A stretch of 64,000 bases of DNA from contig NC_089241.1 of assembly GCF_000512585.2 (NCBI RefSeq), forward strand, positions 6,156,001-6,220,000. The letters are read 5' to 3'. The translations under genes were made by a program, and so were the position numbers. Shown here piece after piece: positions 1-11,700 of the stretch. Every line of letters starts with the position of its first letter. Within the stretch, counting starts at the first letter, position 1. This DNA comes from Kwoniella bestiolae CBS 10118 (Eukaryota > Basidiomycota > Tremellomycetes > Tremellales > Cryptococcaceae). The notes beneath the pieces are model-generated. The model had not been told where the DNA came from. It searched no databases and saw nothing but the letters and a program-made list of their open reading frames with translations.

Positions 1-180
1 GTACCCCTTCCTCTCGCTCCTGTCGTTCATTCCCTTGACCCCCCCTCTGAGGGGGGATGACCCTTCCATCTGCAGGGAAGCAATATTCTCTTGTCCTTCG
101 GCAGATGTCACAAGACACCCTTCGTCTGTGATATTTACATCCTCGGCGCCCAATCGCCAAAGACCAAAGCTGAGAAACTC

Positions 181-2811
181 TCATACTCCGGTACGTTCAA
201 CAGGGCCTACACCATCCATCGCAAACATCAGCCTTCTCTTCTCTCTACTACACCACCAAGGCCCAACACAGTCAATCTAAAAAAGTCAGAGAAAGAAGAT
301 AAATAACCCACCTCAATCCCAGAATCAGGAACTCCCTCCCAAACGCCCTTCCCCCACTTATTGATCTCAGGCAAACAATTAACCAATCTCACTCCCTGAG
401 TTTGGCCGTACAACTGTGTCTTCAAATCACTCAGCAGACTGCCTAACAGAGTTGATATTCCTTTTTCGATCAGGTATCTCCCATCGGGAGAGGAGATCTG
501 TTCGAGGGATTGGTCGATTAACTCTTGAAGGTAGGTCGAATGGTCCGAGGGGGATTTGGGATATGGGGTTTCTGTGTCTGTATCGGTGGATGAGGAGGTG
601 GGAGGGAGAATGTGGGGTGTGAAGCTGAGATGTGGATTAGTATGTGACATCTTGATAGTTTGGTGTGTAATGAATTATGACACAGGGTGATGAGCTGCTC
701 AAAGAAGAATAGCAGAACGGAAACCCGAAAGATTACATCTACCAATAGTCATATGAAGAAAATGTTGGGATGAGTAGATTTGCAGACTCAAAGAGAATCT
801 GTACTCACTCGTACAACTCAATAGTCGACTCCACAGACAACTCCATTTCAATCTCCGCTCTGACCTCTTTCAACTTCAACTCCCAATCTTCAATCGTCAA
901 TTCCCGTTTGAGTGGCATACTGCAATACAGAAGAGGCAAATCAGTACAGTACAAAGGATACCACCAAGCCGCAAGTATCGATCTTCCAAGCGACATTGCG
1001 TGTACTGAAACTGTATGTGCCTCTTTTGTTCTAGCACAGCATGGATGGACTATGCATCTCGAGCGACAAAGAGAGGAGGAGCAAGGTTGATGACGAAAAG
1101 AGATAAACGTACCTTCCAAATATCTTCTCCACACTTTCCTCGACCCTCCGTCCGACACTCTTCCACCCCCTATTCAAAAACCACCAACTATAGCTCAAAA
1201 ACAATCTCTCAGCCTCGGCCCTAACCTCTTCCTGCTCCTGCCTCCTCAGCGCTAGAATCTCATCGCTCTCTCTGATAGTTGTAGGCTGAACACTACCAGA
1301 TCCACTGAGGAAAGTGGGGAGGTACGATGAAAGGCTCGATCTGGACTGTTCGACGTATTCTGATAATCCCATAGATTCGATAGAGTAGGAGGATAGGGAG
1401 AACCATCCTTTCTTTGTTTTTTGTTGGGTAACTCGGGGTATGGTCGTTCCTTCGTCTTCTTCCTCTCCCCGTGGTACTGAAGGGGTAGAAGAATTAGAAG
1501 TTTCGTCGAGGGAAGATTCAACATCTTTCATATATTTTGATCTGGCCAGTATGGACAATTGCGAGGCTGTTAGGAGGTATAACATCGGTAGGAGGTAGAT
1601 TGTCGTGAGAGTTCGTGTTAGGCCTACAAGTACAGTTATATTTCGCGTAATTAGCATTCTCAAAGAGTATGAGTCAAGGCGAGATGCAACTCACTCTGCA
1701 ATTTCAGTTCCTTCCATAGGTCCTTCTTCGACTTGCCCTGATATCTGTTGGATCGAGGTGGAGAGGGATGGAGTTGTTCTGATCTGCTCAAGTCGGATGG
1801 AGGGGAGGGCGAGGAGGTGTCAGTGGGAGGGAGGGAGATGGATTGGGAGACGACCGAGGACATCTGTGGTCGAAACGAAAACGATTGATTCTATTAGCTA
1901 AGTCTCACATGCTTTTGAGCAATGATTCATGAAAACCGAAAATTGAAGATTCAAGGGGACAATTCATGGTTGATCATCCCGTTCATCGAGAATTTCCCCC
2001 AAACAAAGAGAGAATAACGTCAGATGATGAAAGTGATAAGATACACTCACAGCATCTTCCGTATCAATCTGTCCGATCGAACTACCTAGCATCCCCTCAC
2101 TTTCCGCCTCCGTCTCAGCCCCACTCTCATTCTCAGAATTAGGATTACTCTCTCTTCTTTGAGATTGAGATTGAAACTCTGAAGCCCAAGATTCAGAGGA
2201 CACCTCTGGACTACTTTCCGCAACAGCTGCATTATCTTCTGCTCTCGGACCCACTTCCTGGTGATTATGATAGTCGGTATTGGTCTCAGAAAGCAACAAT
2301 GAATTTCCTTGATCCTGTGATTTATCCAAACTACCAGTAGATTCTGATAGTTCCGATGGCGTCTCCCCTTGAGCCGGAGCAGAAATATCTTGTAAGGCCT
2401 GAGAGAGATCTTCGATATTATATTCCTCGAATAACTGGGGTTGGACCGTGGGGAGTAATGCGTAGAGAGTGAAGGAGATGGTAGATATTAGGGAGGTGAA
2501 ATGGTTTTTCATCCTTCGTATGATACCGTCGACATCAGTTTCTATTTCCATTTCTCATAACCAAGATATGATACTGAACAGAGGGAAGAGGTAGATGGTA
2601 AGATGTAGAGGTAAACTTACAGATCCCTCTGTTTCCTCTCTTTGATAGCTTTCAACCTTGTCTCCTTCATCCTCTCGAGGATATATGACGAGACGAACCA
2701 TGCGGTCGAGGCTGTTCCTACGAAGAAGAACAATCTTCGGATTCGTTTCTGCCAGGGGTTATCTGCTCGTGGTGTCATGGTTGCTTTGGTGCTGTTGCTG
2801 ATTGGAGGCAT
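181..2811 (-). CDS. PEX3: Peroxin-3 (peroxisomal membrane protein import)
   Basis: PEX3 is the peroxisomal membrane anchor that docks PEX19 and its membrane-protein cargo. I read seven exons: about 2811-2621, 2513-2051, 1863-1694, 1622-1114, 920-812, 624-316 and 276-181. The N-terminus (WQKRIRRLFFFVGTAS, then YILERMKETR) is the typical PEX3 membrane anchor followed by a basic helix. Exon 2 has the family's LLP...L......L...L pattern, and the exon 3/4 join gives LWKELKLQSLTRTLTTIY, matching the conserved W-E-L-K...TR core. Exon 5 has MPLKRELTIEDWELKLKEVR. The protein is about 610 residues, longer than the human protein (about 370), because acidic Ser-rich stretches are inserted. The first acceptor (just before 2513) is inferred from phase, since nearer AGs give stops. 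The last intron (315-277, 39 nt) and the C-terminal tail are uncertain; reading through it gives a stop at 228. The family call is firm, the C-terminus weak. Confidence 0.9.
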
Positions 2812-3181
2812 TACTTGTCATGCAGGATTAGATGATCATCTTTCAACTTATCTTTGTATCTCTCTCTGTTGCACCTGAATTGTCGACCGGTAAGCTAGTC
2901 ACCGACCATGCATTGTATACTTAAACTGGTAACCCATTTATATCGTTACATCCTGTTTTAGGTGTGGAGGTCTGTCCACTCTGGGATGACCACCATTATT
3001 AACCGGAAATCCACCTCATACCATTCCATCTCGTCGTTTCTCGTCGTTTCTATACCTTAATATACATCTAAGCCTGACCGCAGCTCCCGGCAGCTAAGAC
3101 TCAAAAGATTCAAGACCCCTAAAAGCTGGAAATAATTTCCTTGTCCATCCAGATTCACAAGCAATAGGCACAGAAATCACA
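2812..3181. promoter_or_regulatory. Shared upstream region of PEX3 and the GNAT gene
   Basis: These 370 bases separate two divergently transcribed genes, so they should hold both promoters. A short direct repeat (tctcgtcgtt twice in a row) lies near 3031-3050. I see no RNA gene or open frame of note. Confidence 0.5.
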
Positions 3182-4159
3182 ATGGTGACCACCAAGATTG
3201 AACGAGCCACCAAGGAAGATGTCGTATGTCTCTTTCTTTCTGCTCTTGTGATCTGATGTGATGCATAGTTTTAGCTGATAGAGAGCCATCTGATACTTCT
3301 TAGCCCGAGCTATTGGGACTGATCACTGAGCTGGTACGTCCATGTCTGCTGCTTTATCGCAATGGCTCGGTACATGCTGAGGTGTCATGTGTTTAGGCAG
3401 TGTACGAGAAAGAACCTGATGCTGTGGTAGCTACGCCTGAGTTGGTGAGACACTTCATTGCCAAATCGAAGTGAAATCTCAAATACTGATTCTCTAACTT
3501 ATCTTTGCGACTATGCCGTCGTCGAATAGATGATTAAGAATGTCTTTGAGAACAATTACGCGGAATGCCTTATAGCTCGTACCATCACCGAGGATGGGAG
3601 TAAAGGTATAGCAGTGGGAATGGCCTTGGTGAGTAAGCTTCATGATTTCACCCGAGATGAAGAATCCAGTTGAGCTGACGGTTTGAGGTCGATTTAATGC
3701 AGTACTTCTTCACTTACTCGACGTGGTTGGGTGCCCCTGGATTATACGTGAGTGATCATCAACAACATCTCAAATTATCTCTGTTCATATCTTTTAACCC
3801 GACGGATGTTTTGTATCATATTATGGCTGCAGCTCGAAGACCTCTACGTGAAACCTGAATATCGAGCTCAAGGATTGGGTAAACGACTTTTCGGTGAGTT
3901 GGGTCATATAGCCCAAGAAAGGGGATGTAAGAGGGTTGAATGGAGGGTGTTGAAGGTATGTTCACCAAACGGCTATTCTCAACTCATGACGCGGAGACAT
4001 CTAGATATACTGATTGGTGATTTGATTATGTAGTGGAACAAACCATCCATTGATTTCTACGTGGAATGCCTCAAGGCTGAGAACCTGGTTGAATGGGATA
4101 CGATGCGTATAGAGGGGCAGGAGGGTTTTGATAGATTGTTATCGTTCCGCAAGGCATAG
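3182..4159 (+). CDS. GNAT-family N-acetyltransferase (SSAT-like)
   Basis: Seven exons, all joined in phase 0, encode about 170 residues, the usual length of a small GNAT enzyme. The order is an N-terminal MVTTKIERATKEDV strand and helix, AVYEKEPDAVVATPE, MIKNVFENNY, a strand ending AVGMALYFF, TYSTWLGAPGLYLEDLYV, the acetyl-CoA pyrophosphate loop RAQGLGKRLF (consensus Q/R-x-x-G-x-G/A), then CKRVEWRVLKWNKPSIDFY and a C-terminal domain. LEDLYV with WNKPSIDFY is typical of diamine/thialysine acetyltransferases (SSAT1/SSAT2). Acetyl transfer from acetyl-CoA to a small polyamine or amino acid is therefore the likely reaction, in the cytosol. The exact substrate is inference. Each intron is about 46-90 nt with a canonical donor. 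The ATG is preceded by aatcaca and sits just upstream of the first splice, and no other start is possible in that exon. Confidence 0.88.
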
Positions 4160-5137
4160 GATGGGGTGGAGAAGACGCAGTAGGTATGAAGTCAACTTGC
4201 ATCATTTCGTTTGAAGAGCAGTAGAAATAGAAATGGAACTGGGAATGATGAAATGCAGTGAACAGTGTTGCATATATGCAACGTCATGCAAAGTCAATAT
4301 GTCGGATGATCCAGACGATCTCGATAATAATACTAAGGGATATATGAACGAGTGAATATGAATGTGAATATGTGAATGGGGTATGTCATTGCAGTTCAGG
4401 CTGAGATTACCTGACTGAGATGTGAATGAATAGAAAACCAAGTCCACTCAACTCCGGCGGTAAATCCACTTGGTCCTAGTTGATGCGGTGCACGTTCCCC
4501 CTTCCCTCTTTATGCGCAGATCCATAGAATGGAATCCAGACCTTATTTCGGCTTTGACCGTCCACCTTAAGCCTTTTTTTTACACTATGGTGAACCGTGC
4601 CTTGGTTGTATGATCTTCGCTTGGATTGCTATTGTTTCGTCATTCAACTATCGACTAGTGCTAGGTTGCATTTACCGCATGTTTTAGTTTGTGTGATGTG
4701 TATCTCATCGGCTATGGCTATGGATATGGATATGGCTGTGAGCTATGACTGTGATTGTTAGTGTGACTGTGAGTGCAGGTGCGGATCAATCGTAAAATGG
4801 GGTATCAACCATCAATGAATGATCATGTGTGTTCCAGTAAAATTTGATTGACATGAGGTATGTTCGTGTTCTTGTATATATACTCCTCTGAGACATTTCT
4901 GATTGGTATCACGACTACCACCTAACACCATACAATACAGATCAAACTCAACTTGAAACGACCCTTATCATCTTTCTTACCTTGTCCCTTCTAATTCATC
5001 ATTTACTTCTCATAAATCTTGGATCATTCCATCTTACCATCATTGCATCAATCCATCCTATATCTTTTCCCTTCTTCCTCTCATCTGTCTGTACTACTAC
5101 TCCAATCCCTCATCATTTCAACCCAAAACCAACCAAA
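4160..5137. other. Intergenic region upstream of the acidic Ser-rich gene
   Basis: Nearly 1 kb without a credible gene. It holds the 3' end of the acetyltransferase gene and the promoter and leader of the next gene. A purine/pyrimidine-periodic stretch (tatggctatggatatgg and degenerate copies, then repeated tgtga) lies at about 4708-4780. The stretch just before the next ATG is C/T-rich. Confidence 0.5.
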
Positions 5138-7593
5138 ATGACATCCCCCCTCTCCCCACCCTGCTCTTCCTCCCAACCAACCAAACTCGATACAGAGGCA
5201 CTAGCAACCCTCATACGCCAACTCAAACGATCCCCCGAGTCACCCTCTCGGCTCACCCTCCCCCCCATCATGGGGGTGATCGACGAGCAAGACGAAGAAG
5301 ATGACGCACAAACGACAAGGGTGATAGTGGAAGAAGTGGACAGTGCCAGTAATAGTAGTACGACCCCTAGTCCAGATACACTCTCAGATAGGTCGGGGCT
5401 GTATGATATACCAGAGGAAGACGAGGACGAGGAGAGTAGTATTGAGCAGATAGATAGAAACCTATGGGTGATCAATGAGGAGAGGTAGGTTGCAAGCTGA
5501 TGCTATAGCCGTATACCCGAGCTGACATGAGAATAACACTAATAGTGAAGAGGAGAACACGCAGAAAGAAACGAGGTTTGATGGTTGTGTGGATGACGAG
5601 GATGAGACGCACGGGTGAGTTATCCTCAACTTGGCAAGAAGACCGAGCTAATCATGAATATACTGTATGTATGTAGTGATGAGAACACACCACCCAACTC
5701 GACATACTCCCCACCCGTCGACCCGTACTCCCCACCACCCCCTAGTCCATGTATGACCCATATCCCTTCGCCTACCTTACCTGATGATCCTTCTATACCC
5801 ATTAACCTGACATACGAGTGTTATCCTGAGGAAGCCGAGTCCTCCCAATCGACATGTGGAAAAGAGTCGTCTCCGCTCAGCGAGGTGACCTCTTCTTCTG
5901 ACCAATTCTCAGATGCGGAGACAGAACAGCAAGAAGAAGGTTCGTCCAGTGTTACACCATACTACGATTCCAGCATCATCCTCCCCCAAAGGCGTCGACG
6001 AAGGACCCTGGGCGAGCTGGAGCAGTACAGAAAATTCGCGATGAACAAGGCAGCCTGGAAGTCGTATCAGGAGGCGAAAGCGCTCGAGGAGCAGAGAAGA
6101 ATAAGAGAAAGAGAGGAGAGAGAGGGATTATGGATGAAGTATAGATATGGCGGTCGGGAGCAATGGAGTGATCGACCAGATCTAATTACTAGGTGGGTCA
6201 AAGTCAGCTGTCTATGTTCAGTCCAATCATAATTGAGCTGACGAGATCTATGGTGTGAATAGAGCACAATCATTCCCGCCCACGACCAGAACGAATACCG
6301 AGCCTATTTTTGCAACCCTATACGCAGGCCCATCATCTGATACAGCGAATGAGGAAGGCTTCACCCCAACGCCATCTTTTACCTCAAGTTGGTACATTGA
6401 TGATATCGAAGATGGAGATGAAGATCAAATCCAACATGTCGAATATGTATCCTCCCCTCAATACTTCTCCTCAATAGTACATCAGAACCAGGACGAAGAG
6501 GAGGAAGTGTTCTCACCAGTATCAGAACAAATCCAAACTCCAGCTCTACCAACAAATGAATCGCGGAGGTTCTTCCCCAGTGCTACCCAGATATTCGGAT
6601 CACCATCTTCTTCATATCCATCATATGACAGTACCTCCACAACATACGAGGAAGAACCAGTAATAACCTCCCCCACTTATGGACTCGGTCTCGGCCTTGG
6701 ATTATCAGGTATGACTTCCACTCAAACACACAGGTCCAAGCCCAATATGGGAATGTCATTTGATCAGATGATAAAGTACGAAGAGGGTAAACAAACCCTC
6801 GAAGAAGATGAGATTAGTCTGGTGGAACTGCCCATTAGGGTGATCTTTCCGGAAAGGACTTTTGAGGAGTTCAAAGCTGCGGGAAGGGAGTATACGAGGA
6901 AGTACAAGGAGGAGCAGAATAATCAGAAGGATGTGAGTATGACTTTTTCTCGATGGAATGTTGGCTGGTAAAATGCTGATAATGTGTAAATAGTCAGGGT
7001 CGTTAATCGAATCTCAGCCGGAGTCAGGGCATGAACAAGACTCTCAAGATAGATGTGACTATAGAGAAGATCTTGATGGATTACCAATACCAGAAAGAGG
7101 TCGATCGCGATCCAGGATCAGGAGAGATGAAGACATGGAGGCTAGATCGACGGAATCATACTTGACATACACTTATAACTCGTCTGGCTCAACGAGCTTG
7201 AACTACAGCATCGAGGACCATACCCATCCCAAATGTTTCAGTACTGGGTATATGTCCGATATCGCAGAAAGGGAAGAACGAGGTAGCTTAATCGGCCATG
7301 ATGAAGTACCGAATCGAACAGATTCAACTTCACCGGATTCTCCATATTCAAGCGGTGACGAACACCAGGAATTAGATATAGCTAGGAGGTTCTCTGCCAG
7401 TCCTGAAGATATGAATCCTGGTTATCTTGGGGAAGAAGAGGAAGTGGCGATGGATAGTAGAAGGAGACATTCGGCTCCTGGTAAACTGCCGTCATATTGC
7501 TCGGAAGGTATGGATGAACTGAAAGAGGATATGGAGGATGAGTTGTCTTTGGCTAGAGTTAGGCCAAGGAGCGAATGTTCCAATTATGTATGA
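5138..7593 (+). CDS. Acidic, Ser/Pro-rich protein of unknown function
   Basis: Five exons join in phase: 5138-5485, 5547-5613, 5677-6191, 6261-6931 and 6993-7593, for about 730 residues. I do not recognise a family. The chain is mostly disordered, rich in Ser, Glu, Asp and Pro. Visible segments are an acidic Ser-rich N-terminus, a Tyr/Pro-rich stretch (SPPVDPYSPPPPSP), and a charged helix (RRRRTLGELEQYRKF into EEQRRIREREEREGLWMKY) that is the best candidate for a folded or coiled-coil unit. A second conserved-looking block, VELPIRVIFPERTFEEFKAA, is followed by YTRKYKEEQNNQKD. The start chosen has the context accaaaATGAC; an in-frame ATG at 4982 would add a segment that looks like leader. There is no signal peptide or membrane span. 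A regulatory or scaffolding role is only a guess. Confidence 0.72.
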
Positions 7594-8768
7594 TGAGCTC
7601 ATACTGGATCTCGCCTGGGTGAGCTTGCTCTACTGAACCCATTTCGATACATACGTGGAGAGAAGTTGACGGGTTTTCCCGATATAGCTTCTATCCCTTG
7701 TAAATACGTACAACCTGTATTCAACTCATAAGCCCCGATTCGATTTCCCACTCAAGTTGGATCGTTACTTTCATGTTTTGATCTTTCCTTGTGTTAATTT
7801 TCATTTTTGGTCTCATGTCTTTTTTTACCTTTTGAAAGGTTCTCAAATTCAATTTCTTTGAAAGGATGATTCCTCATGTAAGCGACGTTTCATATCACTG
7901 TATCTCCATTTTCACTCATCATTGTGTCTTCTTTCTTCCAAACTCCTTGAACTGTTGTATATCTATACTGCCTTGTCCCTTCTTCTTCTTCATTCTTTGA
8001 TCTTCCCTACTTAGTTGTGTTCGACCCTTGACCTCAGGTAACTTGTATCGTAGCCTCATGATGGCCTCGTAATATGTAATATCATCTCTGTCAATCGTTC
8101 ATGTATATGAAGGTAGATGTAGATGTAGATGTGATATGATGAAATCATGTATGAAATGAACTCATGACATCGCGAGGTGACATCTCGATCCTCGCTCGTA
8201 ATTTCGTTGTTTGTGGTTTGAAAATGTGAGACAAGACATACTGTAAAAATACAATACAATACATAATATCATTGATTTTCGCCTCGTTAATCCCAATCAA
8301 CTATACACTTTTGATTCAGACGACTACGATTCTACAATTACATGTATAGGATGTATATAACCTATGTATATATCATGGAAGCATGACATCACGACTATCA
8401 CTCCCTTAATCCACCTAATGTCCTCCTCGCTTTGAGTTTTTGGGTTTATGGGTTCCCCTTTCCCACTATTTGATTACTTGGTTTCTGGTTACTGCGATGA
8501 ACCAAGTGAAGCTTACCAGGTCAGGATGAGACGAGAATCAAGACATGTCGAGGATGACAGGTGCTAGTGGATTGTTCATCTCATCTGACGAAAGATCTAT
8601 TCGATCCTCAAATAGCGAGATTCAGCACTTATATTATTTTGACGCGTTTGTCGAAGGGTTTCCCTGAGTAGCTTCGACAGGTGGTCGATACGAGAAAACC
8701 CTCGTGAAGCTACAATCCCACCCAGACTATCAGCTCGTTTTTCGTTTATCAGCTGGCAGCCTGCCAAC
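7594..8768. other. Intergenic region between two converging genes
   Basis: About 1.2 kb between the ends of the Ser-rich gene (+) and TSC2 (-), so mostly 3' untranslated sequence. It is T/C-rich at 7780-8030 and contains a gtagat repeat near 8112-8131. No tRNA or plausible coding frame was found. Confidence 0.5.
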
Positions 8769-11700
8769 TCACTCTCTCAACATCTCTTCTCTCTTGGCTT
8801 CGTCATTGGGATCGACCTTCTCTACCTGCGGTAGACTAAACAGGCGAACACAACATTGAGTTAGCTCTGATTCCGAATCGGATCAAATCAAATTGTCTCA
8901 TTATCGCAATGAAGTCAAGGATCCTTCCAGTCCGACAACTCCAATCCTTTTCATAGGCAATACCCCTTCCTTGGATATATCTCATGAGTCACCAAGAAAG
9001 ACAAAAACTCACCTCGTCCTCAACCTATTCATAGCCCTCAGCCTACTCCTCCAACTCGTAATATACTCCGCCTGCTCAGGCGTACTCGCATCCTTAATAT
9101 GGGTGTACCTCGCCGCCAGATCATTCGACAGATGGGCTATATGCCTGATGAAAACCGGTAGATTCTCTTTCGAGACGATCTTATGTTCCCCTACGGGTGA
9201 GAAATCAGGTATACCCCTAGCCCTTTGAATGATCACTTTGAAATAATCGTCTCGGCCCCATACCGCCCATGGATCCGTGGGGAGCACCTCAGTCTGGGGT
9301 TGAGGACCATGAGATTCCGGTGTGGTGTGAGGGGAAATGACGATGTTGATAAAGTTGAATGCAGTGCCGATGGTATCGAATTTGAAATCTTTGCCTGAAT
9401 CGTTGTAGATGATCTTGACGTAGTCGTTCCCTATCAGTCTCTTCTTTCTGGCAAATGTGGGATCGTTGGGACTGTTGGGCATCATTGTGGTAGTGTGGAA
9501 TATGGTTTGAGTGAGGTCATCCCACCACGCATATGCGTATTCACCGTCCGAGTCGTCTTCTCTGTTTAACCCCCCGACGAATACATCCACTTGACCTTTC
9601 AACCTGATCAATCTTCCTAGACCACTCAGGAAGTCCAAGTACAATGATGATCCGTCGATGTTACCCAGAATCTCTTGCTCCGTAGTTTGGTTCCTACCCA
9701 CATACAATACACCAAGTTTGGCAGTATCGATCACGGGTGTCATTTCGATGTTCCGCAAAGCTCTCAAGAACTTCTCCTCGTTGGGTATCAATCGACCTCG
9801 AGGAGTTTCGAGATTGGCATTAGGGTAGGAAGAGAGGAGTTCAACCGCGAGGTAGGCAGGATCAATCGATACGTCCTTCCGTCGTTGGGAAGGGGTGGCT
9901 CCAGACCAGATATACCCATGCTGAGATGATTGATCGAATTCTTCTTGCGGTGCGGTAGATTCTTGCTGGACGATTTCGGATGCCTCCTAGATACATGACA
10001 AAGAAAGTAAGTAAATAGCTTTAATGCAGTGTTTGTCCATGAAGACGTTTCCTTATAGAAAGCCACACTCACAGCTCTCATCCTCTCATCCATAATCACC
10101 TCCCTATTACCCATCAACACCGCCGGCAAACTCGTCAAGTCCGCATTGGATTCACCAAGATTCAACAACGGCACATTCTCCAACTTGGCTATAACCTCCG
10201 TAGCACCCGTAGGTCTAGTCGAGGTAATACTCGCCCAACCAGTTCTAGGATGCGACGTGATCGTAATGATACATCCACCCAATAACCAGCTTTGGGTTTT
10301 TGGCTTTTCTTGATCTTCCTCGCCTGGTCCTGGGCGCATAACCATATCTGATAAAAATGAATTGGCAGGTTTCGGATCTGCGTTCCCATATGTATATCTC
10401 GCTAGCCAATCTAAACATACTTCAGCCATTTCGTCGACCGCGACTCGTTTTGATCGGGATTGGAGTAACTTGATGATGATGTGCTTGACCAGATCGGGTC
10501 TAAGGGAAAGCTTGAGAGAGATGAACCAGACGTATATCGAATGATAGGCTAATCCGATAACATGCTGAGATAAGGTGTAAGACTCCCTGGCACCGGAAGA
10601 TTCTAAATCTGGAGACTGGTCGGATCGAGCATTATGTTCTGCGATATAATCGATAACAAGAGTGAAAACATCCTTGTAATGCGAGTCCGTAAAATTCCTG
10701 AATAAGTTTTTGTTTTCACCTAATGCCAACAAGAATTCTAATAGATGTACCGCAATTCCAGAGGTGAAGTTGATATCTCGTAATTTACCAATGATCGATA
10801 GCAGCCTCCTACCCAAGGGTTGTTCTAGTTCGAAGATCGATAACGTCAAAGCTTGAATACACGGTTTGGCGACGACCGAATTAGATTCCAGACATGCTTC
10901 AAACGCCCCAATCAAAGCATCGCATTCGTGCGGTTCCAGCACATCCCTGTAGGCGATCAAGATCGAGAGAGATTGATATACCGCTGCGTTGACATTCGGT
11001 CTCTTGATGAATTGATGATATTTGCATCGTCGTTCTATACGATCATCTTGAGGAATGAGATCGACCAAAGCCTTCAATAACGCTTTAACCTCTCGTGTAG
11101 CTCTTCCGCCCCTGAAGAACAGCTTGTTACTTAGTTGCAGAGGCAAGAAGCAGAGTACGTATGAGACTAATTCCCAGTTCGTCTCGTGTCGCAGTATTCC
11201 GTTAAGAGCTCGAACATATTCTGAAACAGGTAGCCAAACTCCCTCTACAGGTGGAGCATCCTTGACCCTTAGCGAAGGATGATTGGGATCGTAAGTGAGC
11301 AATCCTTCTGATGGTAGACTGTCAGCTGGCATATCAAATGCCAGAGTCTCGGGTACAGACCACAGGGGAGCGAACCCAGAGGTATCCGTTGAGCCGTGTT
11401 GAGAAAGCTCCGTGGGTGGTCTGGATCTACTTCTACTTCGAGTGGTCGTTGATGTTCTATCCCTCAGAGATTCCCTAGCGTTCGACAGCGGTTGTTGCGT
11501 TTGATGGTTCTGCTGTCTTCTTTCCGTCCTTGCGCGGGATTCTTCAGCATCAGAAATGAGTTTCGACCGCTGAGCTTCAACCGCTTCGGAAGTTCGGAAC
11601 AGGGTATCCGCATAGGATGTACAATCAGTGTCCATGTTTGTACGTAGATAGATCCGATGTTTAGGATCCGCTCGAAGTCGTAATAGCCATTGAAGAATAG

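Noticed and set aside
4982..5137. Upstream Met for the acidic Ser-rich gene
   Set aside because: The added 52 residues are Ile/His/Ser/Pro-rich translated leader; the ATG at 5138 has the better context.
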